A stretch of DNA of 64,000 nt from CAJQQY01 sp045106765 (GTDB lineage Bacteria; Bacteroidota; Bacteroidia; Chitinophagales; Saprospiraceae): the NCBI GenBank assembly GCA_045106765.1, contig JBGCFD010000046.1, positions 59,223 through 123,222 of the forward strand. Reading direction: 5' to 3'. Under the pieces are notes generated by a model. It ran no database searches. It worked only from the letters and a program-made list of their open reading frames with translations, and was not told where the DNA came from. A program made the position numbers and the translations under genes. Numbering within the stretch: position 1 is the first letter of the stretch; each line of letters begins with the position of its first letter. Shown piece by piece: positions 34,283 to 43,258 of the stretch.

Positions 34283-34996
34283 TTAGAATCTAATTCCCGA
34301 TTGAATTCCAAAATTCAAGATTCTACTTTTAGTTTCTCCGCCTATCGTTGTTGGTACGTCAATTACATTACTAAAAGCATATTCCACATTAGGCTCAATA
34401 AACAATTTATTACTTGTCCCAATATTAAATTCCATTCCCACTCCTAAATTGACTTGTCCAAAAAATCGTTTAGCATCAAACGTAAGACCACTATAAAATT
34501 CACTAGGATTTTCTCCACATTCATAAAGGAAGGCTTTACTATTTCCATAAATATGAATTAAATTATCAAGACCTCCCTTAAGGTAAATTCTTTTTTCCTT
34601 ATCTACTAAATTATACTGCAACTCTATTGGTATATTTATATAAAACCAATTCATCGTTGATTTGACATAAGATTGTTCTACCTCAACTCCATTAAGTATT
34701 GCTGTTACATCACATTGAAAAATATAAGAGTCATTCTTCAAATGAGAAGTTAAATAACTGAGTTCAACTCCAGTCTTTAATATTAATCGATTATTAATTT
34801 CATAAAAATAACTTCCTTGTAAATCAATTCCAAAACTAGATTCTAATTCCTCATAGTTTTTTTGATTTGACCGAAAGTCAATTTTTTTCACATTAATGGA
34901 AAGACCTTTAATCAATCTTTTTTCTTCTTTTTCAGTTTGAGAAAAAAGTGATAAATGAAGGAATAGTAAAATGATAGTGTAAATTAGTTTTTTCAT
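34283..34996 (-). CDS. Outer-membrane beta-barrel protein (PorT-like)
   Basis: 237 residues: signal peptide (ends LFSQ) followed by barrel-like strands, including IDLQGSYFYEINNRL, LKTGVELSYLTSHL, FYINIPIELQYNLV, AKRFFGQVNLGVGME and a final GIQSGIRF with the C-terminal aromatic. YINIPIELQY is typical of the small PorT/OmpW-like barrels of Bacteroidota. A Cys (YECGE) sits in a loop. Function unknown. It is read alone, ending at the strong hairpin at 34223-34267. Confidence 0.78.
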   Translation of the reverse strand: MKKLIYTIILLFLHLSLFSQTEKEEKRLIKGLSINVKKIDFRSNQKNYEELESSFGIDLQGSYFYEINNRLILKTGVELSYLTSHLKNDSYIFQCDVTAILNGVEVEQSYVKSTMNWFYINIPIELQYNLVDKEKRIYLKGGLDNLIHIYGNSKAFLYECGENPSEFYSGLTFDAKRFFGQVNLGVGMEFNIGTSNKLFIEPNVEYAFSNVIDVPTTIGGETKSRILNFGIQSGIRF

Positions 34997-35080
34997 ATTT
35001 TTTATACTTTTTATATTTTGTGTTAATAATTTATGATATAAGAAATAGTGGGAAAAATTAAACTTTTGTATATCCGAAAA

Positions 35081-36511
35081 TTACTTTTCTCTTATTTGTA
35101 TTTTTTCCAATAGCCATTCTCGTTCTGCTAATCTTGTAGTTATTTCAATTTCTTCTTTAATTTGCTTCCACAGTTTTTTGTCCATGGTCTTGGTGTGAAT
35201 TATTTTTTTGACAAAACGAATAAGGTTTAAATAATTTTCTCGATGATACCCCATTTCTTTTTGTCGATGAATATATCTCGAAAAACTATCCAACAACGAA
35301 TCCAAAGCATTGTACTCGCCAAGCTCAAAATAACTTTTGAGCAACATCCTTCTGGCATCTAGATTATTGAGTGCATCTTTAAATTCGACACGCAAAAGTA
35401 ATTGCATCGCTTCTTTATATTTCTCTTGTTGAAAATAAAAAAAGGCTAAATTATATCGCCAGGTATTTTCTCTTTCGCGAGGATGAAGGTATTTTTTATA
35501 ATCTTCTAAAAATTGTTCCACCCATTTATGTTCAGACAAAGCTACTCCAAGTCGAGTGATATTTTTGTAGGTAAAAGAAGATAGGATACCTTCTTCCAAA
35601 AGTGTTTCATTTTCTAAACCAGATCGAAATAACTCAAAAGCTTCTCTGATAAAATGACGTTCGCCTGAGTTCAATCGCTTGATGCAATAGTTGATGGCAT
35701 ACAAATAAATATCACGATTTTCATTTGGAGGGATAATTTTCCAATGTTTATAAATCAGTTTTTTTAGTTCCTGAAAATGATTTTCTGATTTTGTAATTGT
35801 ATTGTTTTTTAAATTTTCGATTGCATTATAACAATGAAAATACAAATTGACGACTGGTATATCTTTATAACTTCCAGCTGCAATCAAATTTAAAATTTGT
35901 GGTAATAATTTCAAATCATAAGTTTCCTTAGACATTGTTTGGTGAGATTGAATTTCACAACCTAATTGCAACATGTTTGCTACAAATGAAATCGTCAAAT
36001 GATCTGCTGTCGATTGAAAATTCTTATTTTCTTTTCGTAAATGTGCAGCTGTAAAACCTGCTTCTTCCATTCCTAACTCGTAATTTTTGAAATAAAATTT
36101 TCCATCTCTATAAATTTCTTTTTCTAAAACAACTCGATTTTGAATGAGTTCTTTTTCAAAAAAAACTTCCATCCCTTTTTTTCGAAATGATTTGCAAAGG
36201 TATTGTTGAGTTCTAATTTTATCATTTTCGAATTCTGCTTGAAGCAAATATTTTTTTAAAACTTTTAGTAAAACAGAAGTCGTATGTCTCAGTTTTTTTT
36301 CATCAAAAACATCTGAGTAAACTTGGCTAAAAACTTTCTCTCGATTCATCGCAATCGGTGGCAAAAGATGAATCGCCTCATCTAAATAATCAAATAATTT
36401 AATCACATCTTCTCGCTGATTAAAATAGGGTGATCTGACAAATTTTCGAAATTCTCGCCAATCTCGTTTGGAAAGTCGCTTTAGAATGATAATTAAATTG
36501 CTTTTTTGCAT
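35081..36511 (-). CDS. Large helical hypothetical protein (TPR-like)
   Basis: 476 residues, no signal or membrane helix. It is almost wholly helical and charged, with a start KRLSKRDWREFRKFVRSPYF, a middle RLGVALSEHKWVEQFLEDYK and FYFQQEKYKEAMQLLLRVEF, and RMLLKSYFELGEY near the end, a helix-hairpin pattern like TPR repeats. Proteins of this size and start are frequent in Saprospira relatives, but I know no function. It is divergent from the large T9SS gene at 36684, from which it is separated by a 172-base gap, and could share its regulation. Confidence 0.6.
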   Translation of the reverse strand: MQKSNLIIILKRLSKRDWREFRKFVRSPYFNQREDVIKLFDYLDEAIHLLPPIAMNREKVFSQVYSDVFDEKKLRHTTSVLLKVLKKYLLQAEFENDKIRTQQYLCKSFRKKGMEVFFEKELIQNRVVLEKEIYRDGKFYFKNYELGMEEAGFTAAHLRKENKNFQSTADHLTISFVANMLQLGCEIQSHQTMSKETYDLKLLPQILNLIAAGSYKDIPVVNLYFHCYNAIENLKNNTITKSENHFQELKKLIYKHWKIIPPNENRDIYLYAINYCIKRLNSGERHFIREAFELFRSGLENETLLEEGILSSFTYKNITRLGVALSEHKWVEQFLEDYKKYLHPRERENTWRYNLAFFYFQQEKYKEAMQLLLRVEFKDALNNLDARRMLLKSYFELGEYNALDSLLDSFSRYIHRQKEMGYHRENYLNLIRFVKKIIHTKTMDKKLWKQIKEEIEITTRLAEREWLLEKIQIREK

Positions 36512-36683
36512 TATATTTTTTTAGTTATGATTGATAAATTTAACTATAACTAATTGATAATCAACTATTTTTAACAAATAAATATTGATTTATTATGTTT
36601 TTTGTTTTTGAAAAAAGAGAAATAATTTTTGACTTTTGAATTATAGTAAAAATCAAAATTGTTAGCTTGAAAAAAATATCCAT

Positions 36684-39560
36684 ATGAACAGATTAAATTT
36701 ACTCACACTTTGCCTTGTTTTTTTACTTCCTTTTATTTCTTTTTCTCAAGGGTGGGAAAAAACTTATGATGGAGGATTTAATGAAATCTGTGGCTCTGCA
36801 TCCAAAACGCTAGATGGAGGAATTATTATGGCTGGAAAGCAAAGTAATTTGGCATCAGAAACTGAGTATCCACTTTTGTATAGAACAGACATCGAAGGAA
36901 ATCTCATCTGGGAGTTTTATGATACACTATCCGTTTTTATAAGTCTTGCCAATAGCTTGAACGTCCTAAGCACCTCAGATAGCAATTTTTTATTTACTTA
37001 TTACTACGCTCCTTTTAATCAAGATAATTTTAGTCTTAAAAAAATAAGTCCCAATGGGGATCTTATTTGGAATGCTAATTTGGACTCCAGTTCTTTGGAA
37101 TTAGTTAGACAGATGAAGGAAACAAGTGATAATGGTTTTATTTTAATTGGCGCCAATTTTACCACAAATAATACTGTAATAGTTAAAATAAATGCAAGTG
37201 GAAATATTGTTTGGGAAAAAGAATTTTTCCCAGTAGGTGAATATCTCTATATATGGGATATGACTATAACAGCCAACGAGGATATTATTATTTCGGGTTA
37301 CAATAGTACTATTAATTCAGGTGTAGGCCTAAATGTAATTTTAAAAAGATTAGATGCAAATGGAAATATTATTTGGGAAAAAGAATATAATAATGGTCCA
37401 GTCGAGTATGGATTTAATGTGGTGGAGCTTGATAATGGAGATTTAGTTCTTGCTGGTACTTCATCAATAGACGCTTTTGGACCATTCATTGCTAGTTTAT
37501 TAAAAACAGATGCGAATGGAAATCAAATTTGGTATAAAGAATATCTCAACCTAGGTGACCAAGTCTTATCAGGGTTACAAAAAACCTCCGATGGAGGATT
37601 TGTTATTGCTGGTTCTACACCAATATTCAATACGTTATCCTATAGAGATTACTATTTACTAAAAACGGATGCAGACGGAAATGAAATGTGGACACAAAGT
37701 TACGGAAGAAGTAAACATGATCATTTAACAGAACTATTATTAGCAGACGATGGTGGTTTTTATCTATCAGGTTATACGCAGAACGTAGACGATACTCGTG
37801 ATATTTATTTAGTCAAAACTGATAGTCTTGGTTTTAGTTTACCCAATAAAATAAATGGTCATTTATATTTCGATGAAAATGAGGATTGCCAACTTCAACC
37901 TGTTGAAATAGGTTTGAATCAATGGTTAGTGAAAGCCGCCCAAGGCAATGATGAATATTTTAAATTGACAGATTCCACGGGCTATTATGAATTTAGATTG
38001 GATACTGGAACCTACCAAATTACGACCTATGAAACTACTCCATATTGGGAAATCTGTAACAATAATTTTGATATAACCTTTGCAAATGTCTTTGACACCA
38101 TTGTCGAAAACATTGGCGTTCAAGCAATTATTGATTGTCCTCTCTTAGATATTTCCATCGGAACACCAGTACTCAGAAGGTGTTTTGAAAATACTTACAC
38201 TATTCAATATTGCAACTATGGAACAATCGACGCAGCCGATGCATATGTCGAAATTGAATTCGATACAGCCATGACGATCATTGATTCGAGTATTCCGATC
38301 GCTTCGCAAATAGGAAATATTTACACTTTTGATTTAGGAAATATTCCTTGGGGCGATTGTAATTTCTTTAATGTAAATGTATTGTTAGGAGACACTACAG
38401 ACTGTGATGCGATTCCGCTTGGGACGACGCATTGTGTGGAAGCACATATTTATCCCGACTCGATTTGTTTACCAAGTGGAAGTTGGTCAGGAGCGAGTGT
38501 CGAGGTTGATGCGAATTGCTCAGGAGATACGATTTCATTTTTCATTCAGAATGTTGGAACGGCGACGACTCAAACTAATTTGCAATATATCGTAGTCGAA
38601 GATGATGTGATTTTATTTGAAGGAAACTTCACATTAGATCCGATGGAAAATGAAATTATTCTAATTCCAACAAATGGTTCAACTTTCAGATTAGAAGCTG
38701 AGCAAGAACCAAATCATCCTGGAATGAGTATGCCAAGTGTAACAGTGGAAGGTTGTACAGTCAATCCGACTTTGACTTTAGGTTTCCTAAATATTTTCTC
38801 TGAGGATGATGGCGATACATTTATAGATATTGATTGCCGTGAAAATGTGGGTGCTTACGATCCAAATGACAAGATGGGGTTTCCTCTAGGTTATGGATCT
38901 GAAAATTATATCAATCGAGGACAAGACATTGAATATCAAATTCGATTTCAAAATACAGGAACTGATACAGCTTTCAATATTGTAGTGGTAGATACGTTGA
39001 GTGAGTTTTTGGATATCACAACTGTTCGTCCTGGAGCGTCGAGTCATCCTTATCAATTTGATATTTCGACTGGAGGAAGATTGAGTTTTACTTTTAGTAA
39101 TATCATGTTGCCAGATAGTTTTGTGAATGAACCTACTTCGAATGGTTTTGTAAGGTTCAAAGTTTCGCAAAAACATAATTTGGATTTGGGAACTCAAATT
39201 CTAAATTCTGCGGCGATCTATTTTGATTTCAATGCGCCAATTCTCACCAATCAAACGTTGCATACGATTGGAGAAAACTTTGTTATCGTTAGTATTGAAT
39301 CTCCCTCCGAAAAATCATTAGGTCAAGTAAATACTCACCCAAATCCTTTTACTCAATTCGTGAATTTTGAAATAGAGGGATTAGAAATCAAGAATGGAAA
39401 TTTCAAATTATTCGATGCAATGGGGCGATTGCTTCGAGAACAAAAATTCTCTAACAATACATTTACATTTCAGAAAAAAGACTTGCAGGCAGGAATGTAT
39501 TTTTTTACTATCGAAGAAAATGGACAGTTGATTTCTAATGGGAAGTTAATTGCACAGTAA
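36684..39560 (+). CDS. Large T9SS type A secreted protein with DGG repeats
   Basis: 958 residues. Signal peptide ends ISFSQ. Residues ~25-385 hold repeats built on TLDGGIIMAG, TSDNGFILIG, TSDGGFVIAG and DDGGFYLSG, each with a DANGNxxW or similar strand, as in beta-propeller-like Delta-60-type proteins. Residues ~395-465 form a SdrD-like/Cna-B-like block (GHLYFDENEDCQLQ), and two later blocks resemble DUF11-type domains (DPNDKMGFPLGYG, QIRFQNTGTDTAFNIVVVD). The tail HPNPFTQFVNFEI to GKLIAQ is a type A sorting domain. It is surface-exposed or released, probably adhesive. It ends before a strong terminator. Confidence 0.85.
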   Translation: MNRLNLLTLCLVFLLPFISFSQGWEKTYDGGFNEICGSASKTLDGGIIMAGKQSNLASETEYPLLYRTDIEGNLIWEFYDTLSVFISLANSLNVLSTSDSNFLFTYYYAPFNQDNFSLKKISPNGDLIWNANLDSSSLELVRQMKETSDNGFILIGANFTTNNTVIVKINASGNIVWEKEFFPVGEYLYIWDMTITANEDIIISGYNSTINSGVGLNVILKRLDANGNIIWEKEYNNGPVEYGFNVVELDNGDLVLAGTSSIDAFGPFIASLLKTDANGNQIWYKEYLNLGDQVLSGLQKTSDGGFVIAGSTPIFNTLSYRDYYLLKTDADGNEMWTQSYGRSKHDHLTELLLADDGGFYLSGYTQNVDDTRDIYLVKTDSLGFSLPNKINGHLYFDENEDCQLQPVEIGLNQWLVKAAQGNDEYFKLTDSTGYYEFRLDTGTYQITTYETTPYWEICNNNFDITFANVFDTIVENIGVQAIIDCPLLDISIGTPVLRRCFENTYTIQYCNYGTIDAADAYVEIEFDTAMTIIDSSIPIASQIGNIYTFDLGNIPWGDCNFFNVNVLLGDTTDCDAIPLGTTHCVEAHIYPDSICLPSGSWSGASVEVDANCSGDTISFFIQNVGTATTQTNLQYIVVEDDVILFEGNFTLDPMENEIILIPTNGSTFRLEAEQEPNHPGMSMPSVTVEGCTVNPTLTLGFLNIFSEDDGDTFIDIDCRENVGAYDPNDKMGFPLGYGSENYINRGQDIEYQIRFQNTGTDTAFNIVVVDTLSEFLDITTVRPGASSHPYQFDISTGGRLSFTFSNIMLPDSFVNEPTSNGFVRFKVSQKHNLDLGTQILNSAAIYFDFNAPILTNQTLHTIGENFVIVSIESPSEKSLGQVNTHPNPFTQFVNFEIEGLEIKNGNFKLFDAMGRLLREQKFSNNTFTFQKKDLQAGMYFFTIEENGQLISNGKLIAQ

Positions 39561-39597
39561 AAAATATCGCAGGGGACTAAAACTATTTTTTCCTATT

Positions 39598-39648
39598 AAA
39601 AATGTAAAAGCCTTGCTATCATTATGATAACAAGGCTTTTACATTTTT
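39598..39648. terminator. Bidirectional terminator between convergent genes
   Basis: Arms 39598-39615 and 39631-39648 pair over about 18 bases, with a second short stem in the loop, and are edged by A and T runs. It serves the plus-strand T9SS gene (stop 39558) and the minus-strand gene at 39666. Confidence 0.88.
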
Positions 39649-39665
39649 AATACGAAAATTTATTT

Positions 39666-40940
39666 CTAAGTCTTTTTCTTTTTCTTTTTTGCTGCTGGGA
39701 AAAGTACATTATTCAATATCAATCGATATCCAGGAGAATTTGGATGTAAGTTCAAATCTGTTTCTGGATCTTCCACATAGTGACGATAATCTTCTGGATC
39801 ATGTCCACCATAAAAACTCCAAGTTCCTTTTCCATAAGTTCCATGAATATATCGCACTTCCGCCGCAGGTTTATTTTCTCCTAAAATAAGTACATCAGAT
39901 TTGATATATTGTTTTCGGTAAGCAGTCGTTTGTCCCATAAAACCTTTGACTGTTCGAGTATGATTTTGAGTCAACATAGTTGGAACTGGATCCCATTTCG
40001 CAGAAAAATCAAACAAGTTAAAATAGTCTTGTTTTGGAGTAACCGCTCGACCTTTGTAATTATCAATTTGAGAATACTCATATTCAAAAGGATCTTTGAC
40101 CAATTTAAAATCTTTGAAGGCAAACGTTTTGGAATAATCTAACTTGCTTTGCGCATTCGGATCTGGCCCATCTCCATCATACATATAATCACAAATATCA
40201 ATCCCTTCTGCGGCCAATGCAATATCATAAGTATCGGTGGCCGAACACATTGCAAACATAAATCCACCACCTCCGACAAATTCTTTCACTTGCTTCGCTA
40301 CCGCTAATTTCATTTGCGACACTTTTGAGTGACCTAGACTTTTTGCCATCTCTTCCATCTGTCTTACATTTTCTTTGTACCAAGGATAGCTATGATACAT
40401 CCTATAAAATTTTCCAAATTGACCTGTAAAATCTTCGTGGTGCAAATGCAGCCAATCGAATTCCGCTAATTTATTATCCAAAACCTGTGGATCATAAACT
40501 GTTTCATAAGGGATTTCTGCATAAGCCAAAACCAAAGTCACCGCATCATCCCAAGGTTGCAATCGCTCACCTCTCGCATTAAACTCAGGAGTGTAAACCG
40601 CAATTTTTGGAGCAACTTCTAATTTGATCACATCTTGATTAACTTCTGGATTAGAAATTTCTCTCTGGATTTTGGCAAAAGCTGCATCTGGAATTACTTC
40701 GAAAGATACATTTCGGGTTTTACATTCTTTTTCAAAAATAACATTGTGTCGAAATGCAAAACTTCCGCCTCGATAATTTAATAACCAAAATGCTTCGGCT
40801 CCATTATCGATTACCCAATAAGTGATGCCGTATGCTTTGAGGTGATTTTTTTGTTTTTCATCCATCGGCAAGATCATGTATGCAGCATGCATTTGAATTG
40901 CGATAAAAAAGAAGATGGCTAGAGTAAGTAATTTTTTCAT
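39666..40940 (-). CDS. Secreted GATase-like conserved protein (often labelled asparagine synthetase B)
   Basis: 424 residues, signal peptide ending MHAA. It belongs to a Bacteroidota family that databases often call asparagine synthetase B, a label I do not trust: no N-terminal glutaminase Cys or ATP-pyrophosphatase motif is visible. Instead GGGGFMFAMCSATDTYDIAL (about 196-216) looks like the nucleophile elbow of a class I glutamine-amidotransferase-like or DJ-1-type fold, with Cys as nucleophile. HLHHEDFTGQF and RGGSFAFRH precede it and GTYGKGTWSFYGGHDPED follows. The C-terminus is a run of lysines. Periplasmic; function unknown. Confidence 0.65.
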   Translation of the reverse strand: MKKLLTLAIFFFIAIQMHAAYMILPMDEKQKNHLKAYGITYWVIDNGAEAFWLLNYRGGSFAFRHNVIFEKECKTRNVSFEVIPDAAFAKIQREISNPEVNQDVIKLEVAPKIAVYTPEFNARGERLQPWDDAVTLVLAYAEIPYETVYDPQVLDNKLAEFDWLHLHHEDFTGQFGKFYRMYHSYPWYKENVRQMEEMAKSLGHSKVSQMKLAVAKQVKEFVGGGGFMFAMCSATDTYDIALAAEGIDICDYMYDGDGPDPNAQSKLDYSKTFAFKDFKLVKDPFEYEYSQIDNYKGRAVTPKQDYFNLFDFSAKWDPVPTMLTQNHTRTVKGFMGQTTAYRKQYIKSDVLILGENKPAAEVRYIHGTYGKGTWSFYGGHDPEDYRHYVEDPETDLNLHPNSPGYRLILNNVLFPAAKKKKKKT

Positions 40941-41014
40941 GAAATTTAATTTTCGGTTGACTAGATGATCATAACTTTTTAATAAAACGACATTAAGTCG
41001 CTCCCTATTATAAT

Positions 41015-42769
41015 TTATTTTGAACTTGACAAATTGAGTGTTTTCAAATTATCAATATTTAATGCCTTTAAAATATATTTATTCCACCATTCCATTTTAT
41101 CCCAATTCCTTCCTTTATTAGTTTCAGAAACAAATAACTTTCTATTGATGTTAAATTCGTTTATATGTTTTTTGTACAATTTATTAACCAATTCTATCGA
41201 AGGAAGTTGCATTTTTGATAGATCAGATTCAAATTTTCGTTTTTGAATTTCCATTAAATCTAAATACATATTCATAAATGCTCGGTCAAGATCGGTAATT
41301 TGAAAATGATAATAACTACCAACGGGATCTAAAATTGTCGCCAATCGGTAAATCGTAGAATCTTGAACATAGTTAATATCACAGTATAATTTCACATTAA
41401 AATTATACCGATCACTTTCAAATGCTCTTGTCCGTTTTGATTTTTCAATCAGATCAATCGAAACTTGAGTCATTTCAAATCGATTCTCATTCCACATAAT
41501 ATATGGAAACTCCATTTGCTGCTTATTCTTTAATTTTCTTTTTGGAAAAAGAAGATTATTATCAATATAATTTTCTTGGATAAAATTTTCAACCTCCTCC
41601 ATTCTATCGTAAAACCTAAATTCAGTCGATCGATTCCAAAAAACGGAATCGTAACCTGCCGCAGTTATATTTCTATAATCTTCATGCAAGTGCCTCGTAA
41701 ATTCAAAATTAGGCAGGTCAAATGTAGCATTATAATCATAGGCATTTAAATATGCTCGGGTAGTTGCTTTCAGTTCATTTCCCAAAGAGTCTTGATAAAC
41801 AACATTGTAATTATAATCAATAGAACTAATAAATGGTGAATGATTGATTTCCTCAAATGATTTAGTCATTTCCATATCCACATATTGAATCGTATTATAA
41901 CCAATCGGAACAAAAGGATGAATTTTCGAATTTTGGATTTTCAATTTTACTTTTAAAATTTTATTTCGATCACGATCCATCCATATTCGTCCACCAAACA
42001 AATCTTTATTTTCTTTTTTTGGAAAAAAATCAATGACATAAATTTTTTGTTCTTTATCCAAATAAGTATGGCTTAACTCCAAGTCATACTTTTTCTTGAG
42101 TTCCCTCTTTTTGAAGACGAGAGGATTGTCTGGAAATAATTTATTTTTTGAAAAAAAATCGTGAAGGGAAAAAATTCGGGAAGATTCTGTTGAACTAAAA
42201 TATCTATTTTTTACCGTCTTCAATCCTATTCTTCCTTTCTTTATCTCCAATTCATTCAAGCCATGATTGGAATATTTCCCATTATAATATGACTCAATAA
42301 CTTCAATCGGCTCATCAAAAAGTAAAGTTTCCAAGTAAAAATAAGTCTTAGATTTTTTCGACTTCGTTTTTTTATTCCGTCTAAGTTTAGCAATCATTTC
42401 ATATAAATAATCACTCTCAGCCGTCACCACTACTTCTTCTATCACTCCAGCGCTTGGTGTAAGTTTGATCGCCACAACAACTTCATTGGAGACGACAATA
42501 ATCCCATCTTCATATCCCAAATAGGAAACAATTATTGTATCGCCAATTTGATTATTTGGCAACTCAAAATAGCCATCTAAATTAGTTGCCGTTCCTATTA
42601 ATTTTTGTGGATTAAAAACATTTGCATAGGCTAAAATCTTATCGCTATTCTCCTCAAAAACGACTGCTTTAATTTCAATAAAGTTTTGATTTTCTTTTTG
42701 AGCCAAACAACATATCGCTTGAGATAATGTCATTATCAATACTATAATTTTCATCATTCGATTCCTCAT
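41015..42769 (-). CDS. Carboxypeptidase-regulatory-domain outer-membrane protein
   Basis: 584 residues; ATGs at 42769, 42757 and 42754 are all possible starts, and the last two lie directly before the signal peptide (KIIVLIMTLSQAICCLAQ). Residues ~30-115 are a CarboxypepD_reg-like fold (KILAYANVFNPQKLIG, TATNLDGYFELPN, SYLGYED), ending in IEEVVVTAE. The rest is a large unrecognised region, with strand-rich FYLETLLFDEPIEVI and RIWMDRDRNKILKVK. Relatives with this plan are outer-membrane or periplasmic proteins beside TonB receptors. No barrel pattern is clear. It is divergent from the VWA-like gene at 43259. Confidence 0.65.
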   Translation of the reverse strand: MRNRMMKIIVLIMTLSQAICCLAQKENQNFIEIKAVVFEENSDKILAYANVFNPQKLIGTATNLDGYFELPNNQIGDTIIVSYLGYEDGIIVVSNEVVVAIKLTPSAGVIEEVVVTAESDYLYEMIAKLRRNKKTKSKKSKTYFYLETLLFDEPIEVIESYYNGKYSNHGLNELEIKKGRIGLKTVKNRYFSSTESSRIFSLHDFFSKNKLFPDNPLVFKKRELKKKYDLELSHTYLDKEQKIYVIDFFPKKENKDLFGGRIWMDRDRNKILKVKLKIQNSKIHPFVPIGYNTIQYVDMEMTKSFEEINHSPFISSIDYNYNVVYQDSLGNELKATTRAYLNAYDYNATFDLPNFEFTRHLHEDYRNITAAGYDSVFWNRSTEFRFYDRMEEVENFIQENYIDNNLLFPKRKLKNKQQMEFPYIMWNENRFEMTQVSIDLIEKSKRTRAFESDRYNFNVKLYCDINYVQDSTIYRLATILDPVGSYYHFQITDLDRAFMNMYLDLMEIQKRKFESDLSKMQLPSIELVNKLYKKHINEFNINRKLFVSETNKGRNWDKMEWWNKYILKALNIDNLKTLNLSSSK

Positions 42770-42880
42770 ATTATCTAAATCTAAAAAAATACCATTTAAC
42801 TAATCTGTCATACGCTCTGCTATAATTCTTAGCACCCTACTTTTTTTCCGTGATGAAAAATAAACGTTGCCATTTACTTC

Positions 42881-43010
42881 TTGGCCTTATTCTTTTTAGG
42901 AAAATTGGATTCAAAAAGACGTTAAAAATAGTTTACTGTTTGAGCAAAGCGAGTTTAAACTGTTTAGCCTTTTTGAATTCAATTTTTCGTAAAAAAAAGA
43001 ATACAGCCTT
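42881..43010. repeat. Long intergenic inverted repeat, TTTGAGCAAAGCGAG family
   Basis: The gap 42770-43258 separates divergent genes. It holds arms 42881-42920 and 42970-43010 (about 40 bases, with AGGAAAATTGGATTCAAAAAG facing CTTTTTGAATTCAATTTTTCG) around a centre with GTTTGAGCAAAGCGAGTTT. A further short stem (43009-43037) adjoins. A frame through it (42850-43050) is only its translation. Confidence 0.8.
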
Positions 43011-43092
43011 GATTTTTTTGTTACTTTTTTTCATCAAGGAAAAAAAGTAAAACCATGGGGATAATATAATAATGAGTTAAAAATAATTAAAC

Positions 43093-43123
43093 TTTGCATC
43101 TTTATTTTCGTAATGTATCTTTG
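43093..43123 (+). promoter_or_regulatory. Bacteroidota-type promoter of the VWA-like gene
   Basis: TTG at 43094-43096 is followed by 19 bases and TATCTTTG at 43116-43123, an exact TAnnTTTG. It lies about 135 bases before the TTG start codon at 43259, just past the large inverted repeat. A second TATTTTTG at 43183 lacks a TTG partner. Confidence 0.6.
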
Positions 43124-43258
43124 ACCGATTTTTTAATAAAGACAATTAAAAAAGTAAAAGGTAATCAGTACCGTAAAATTATTATTTTTGCAAATATAAT
43201 GAACTGATAATCAAAACGTTAAGCTATTAATTAAGATCACCATTAACTATAAAATAAC

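Noticed and set aside
42850..43050. 66-codon open frame in the divergent gap
   Set aside because: It only translates the inverted repeat, and both arms are visible in the DNA.
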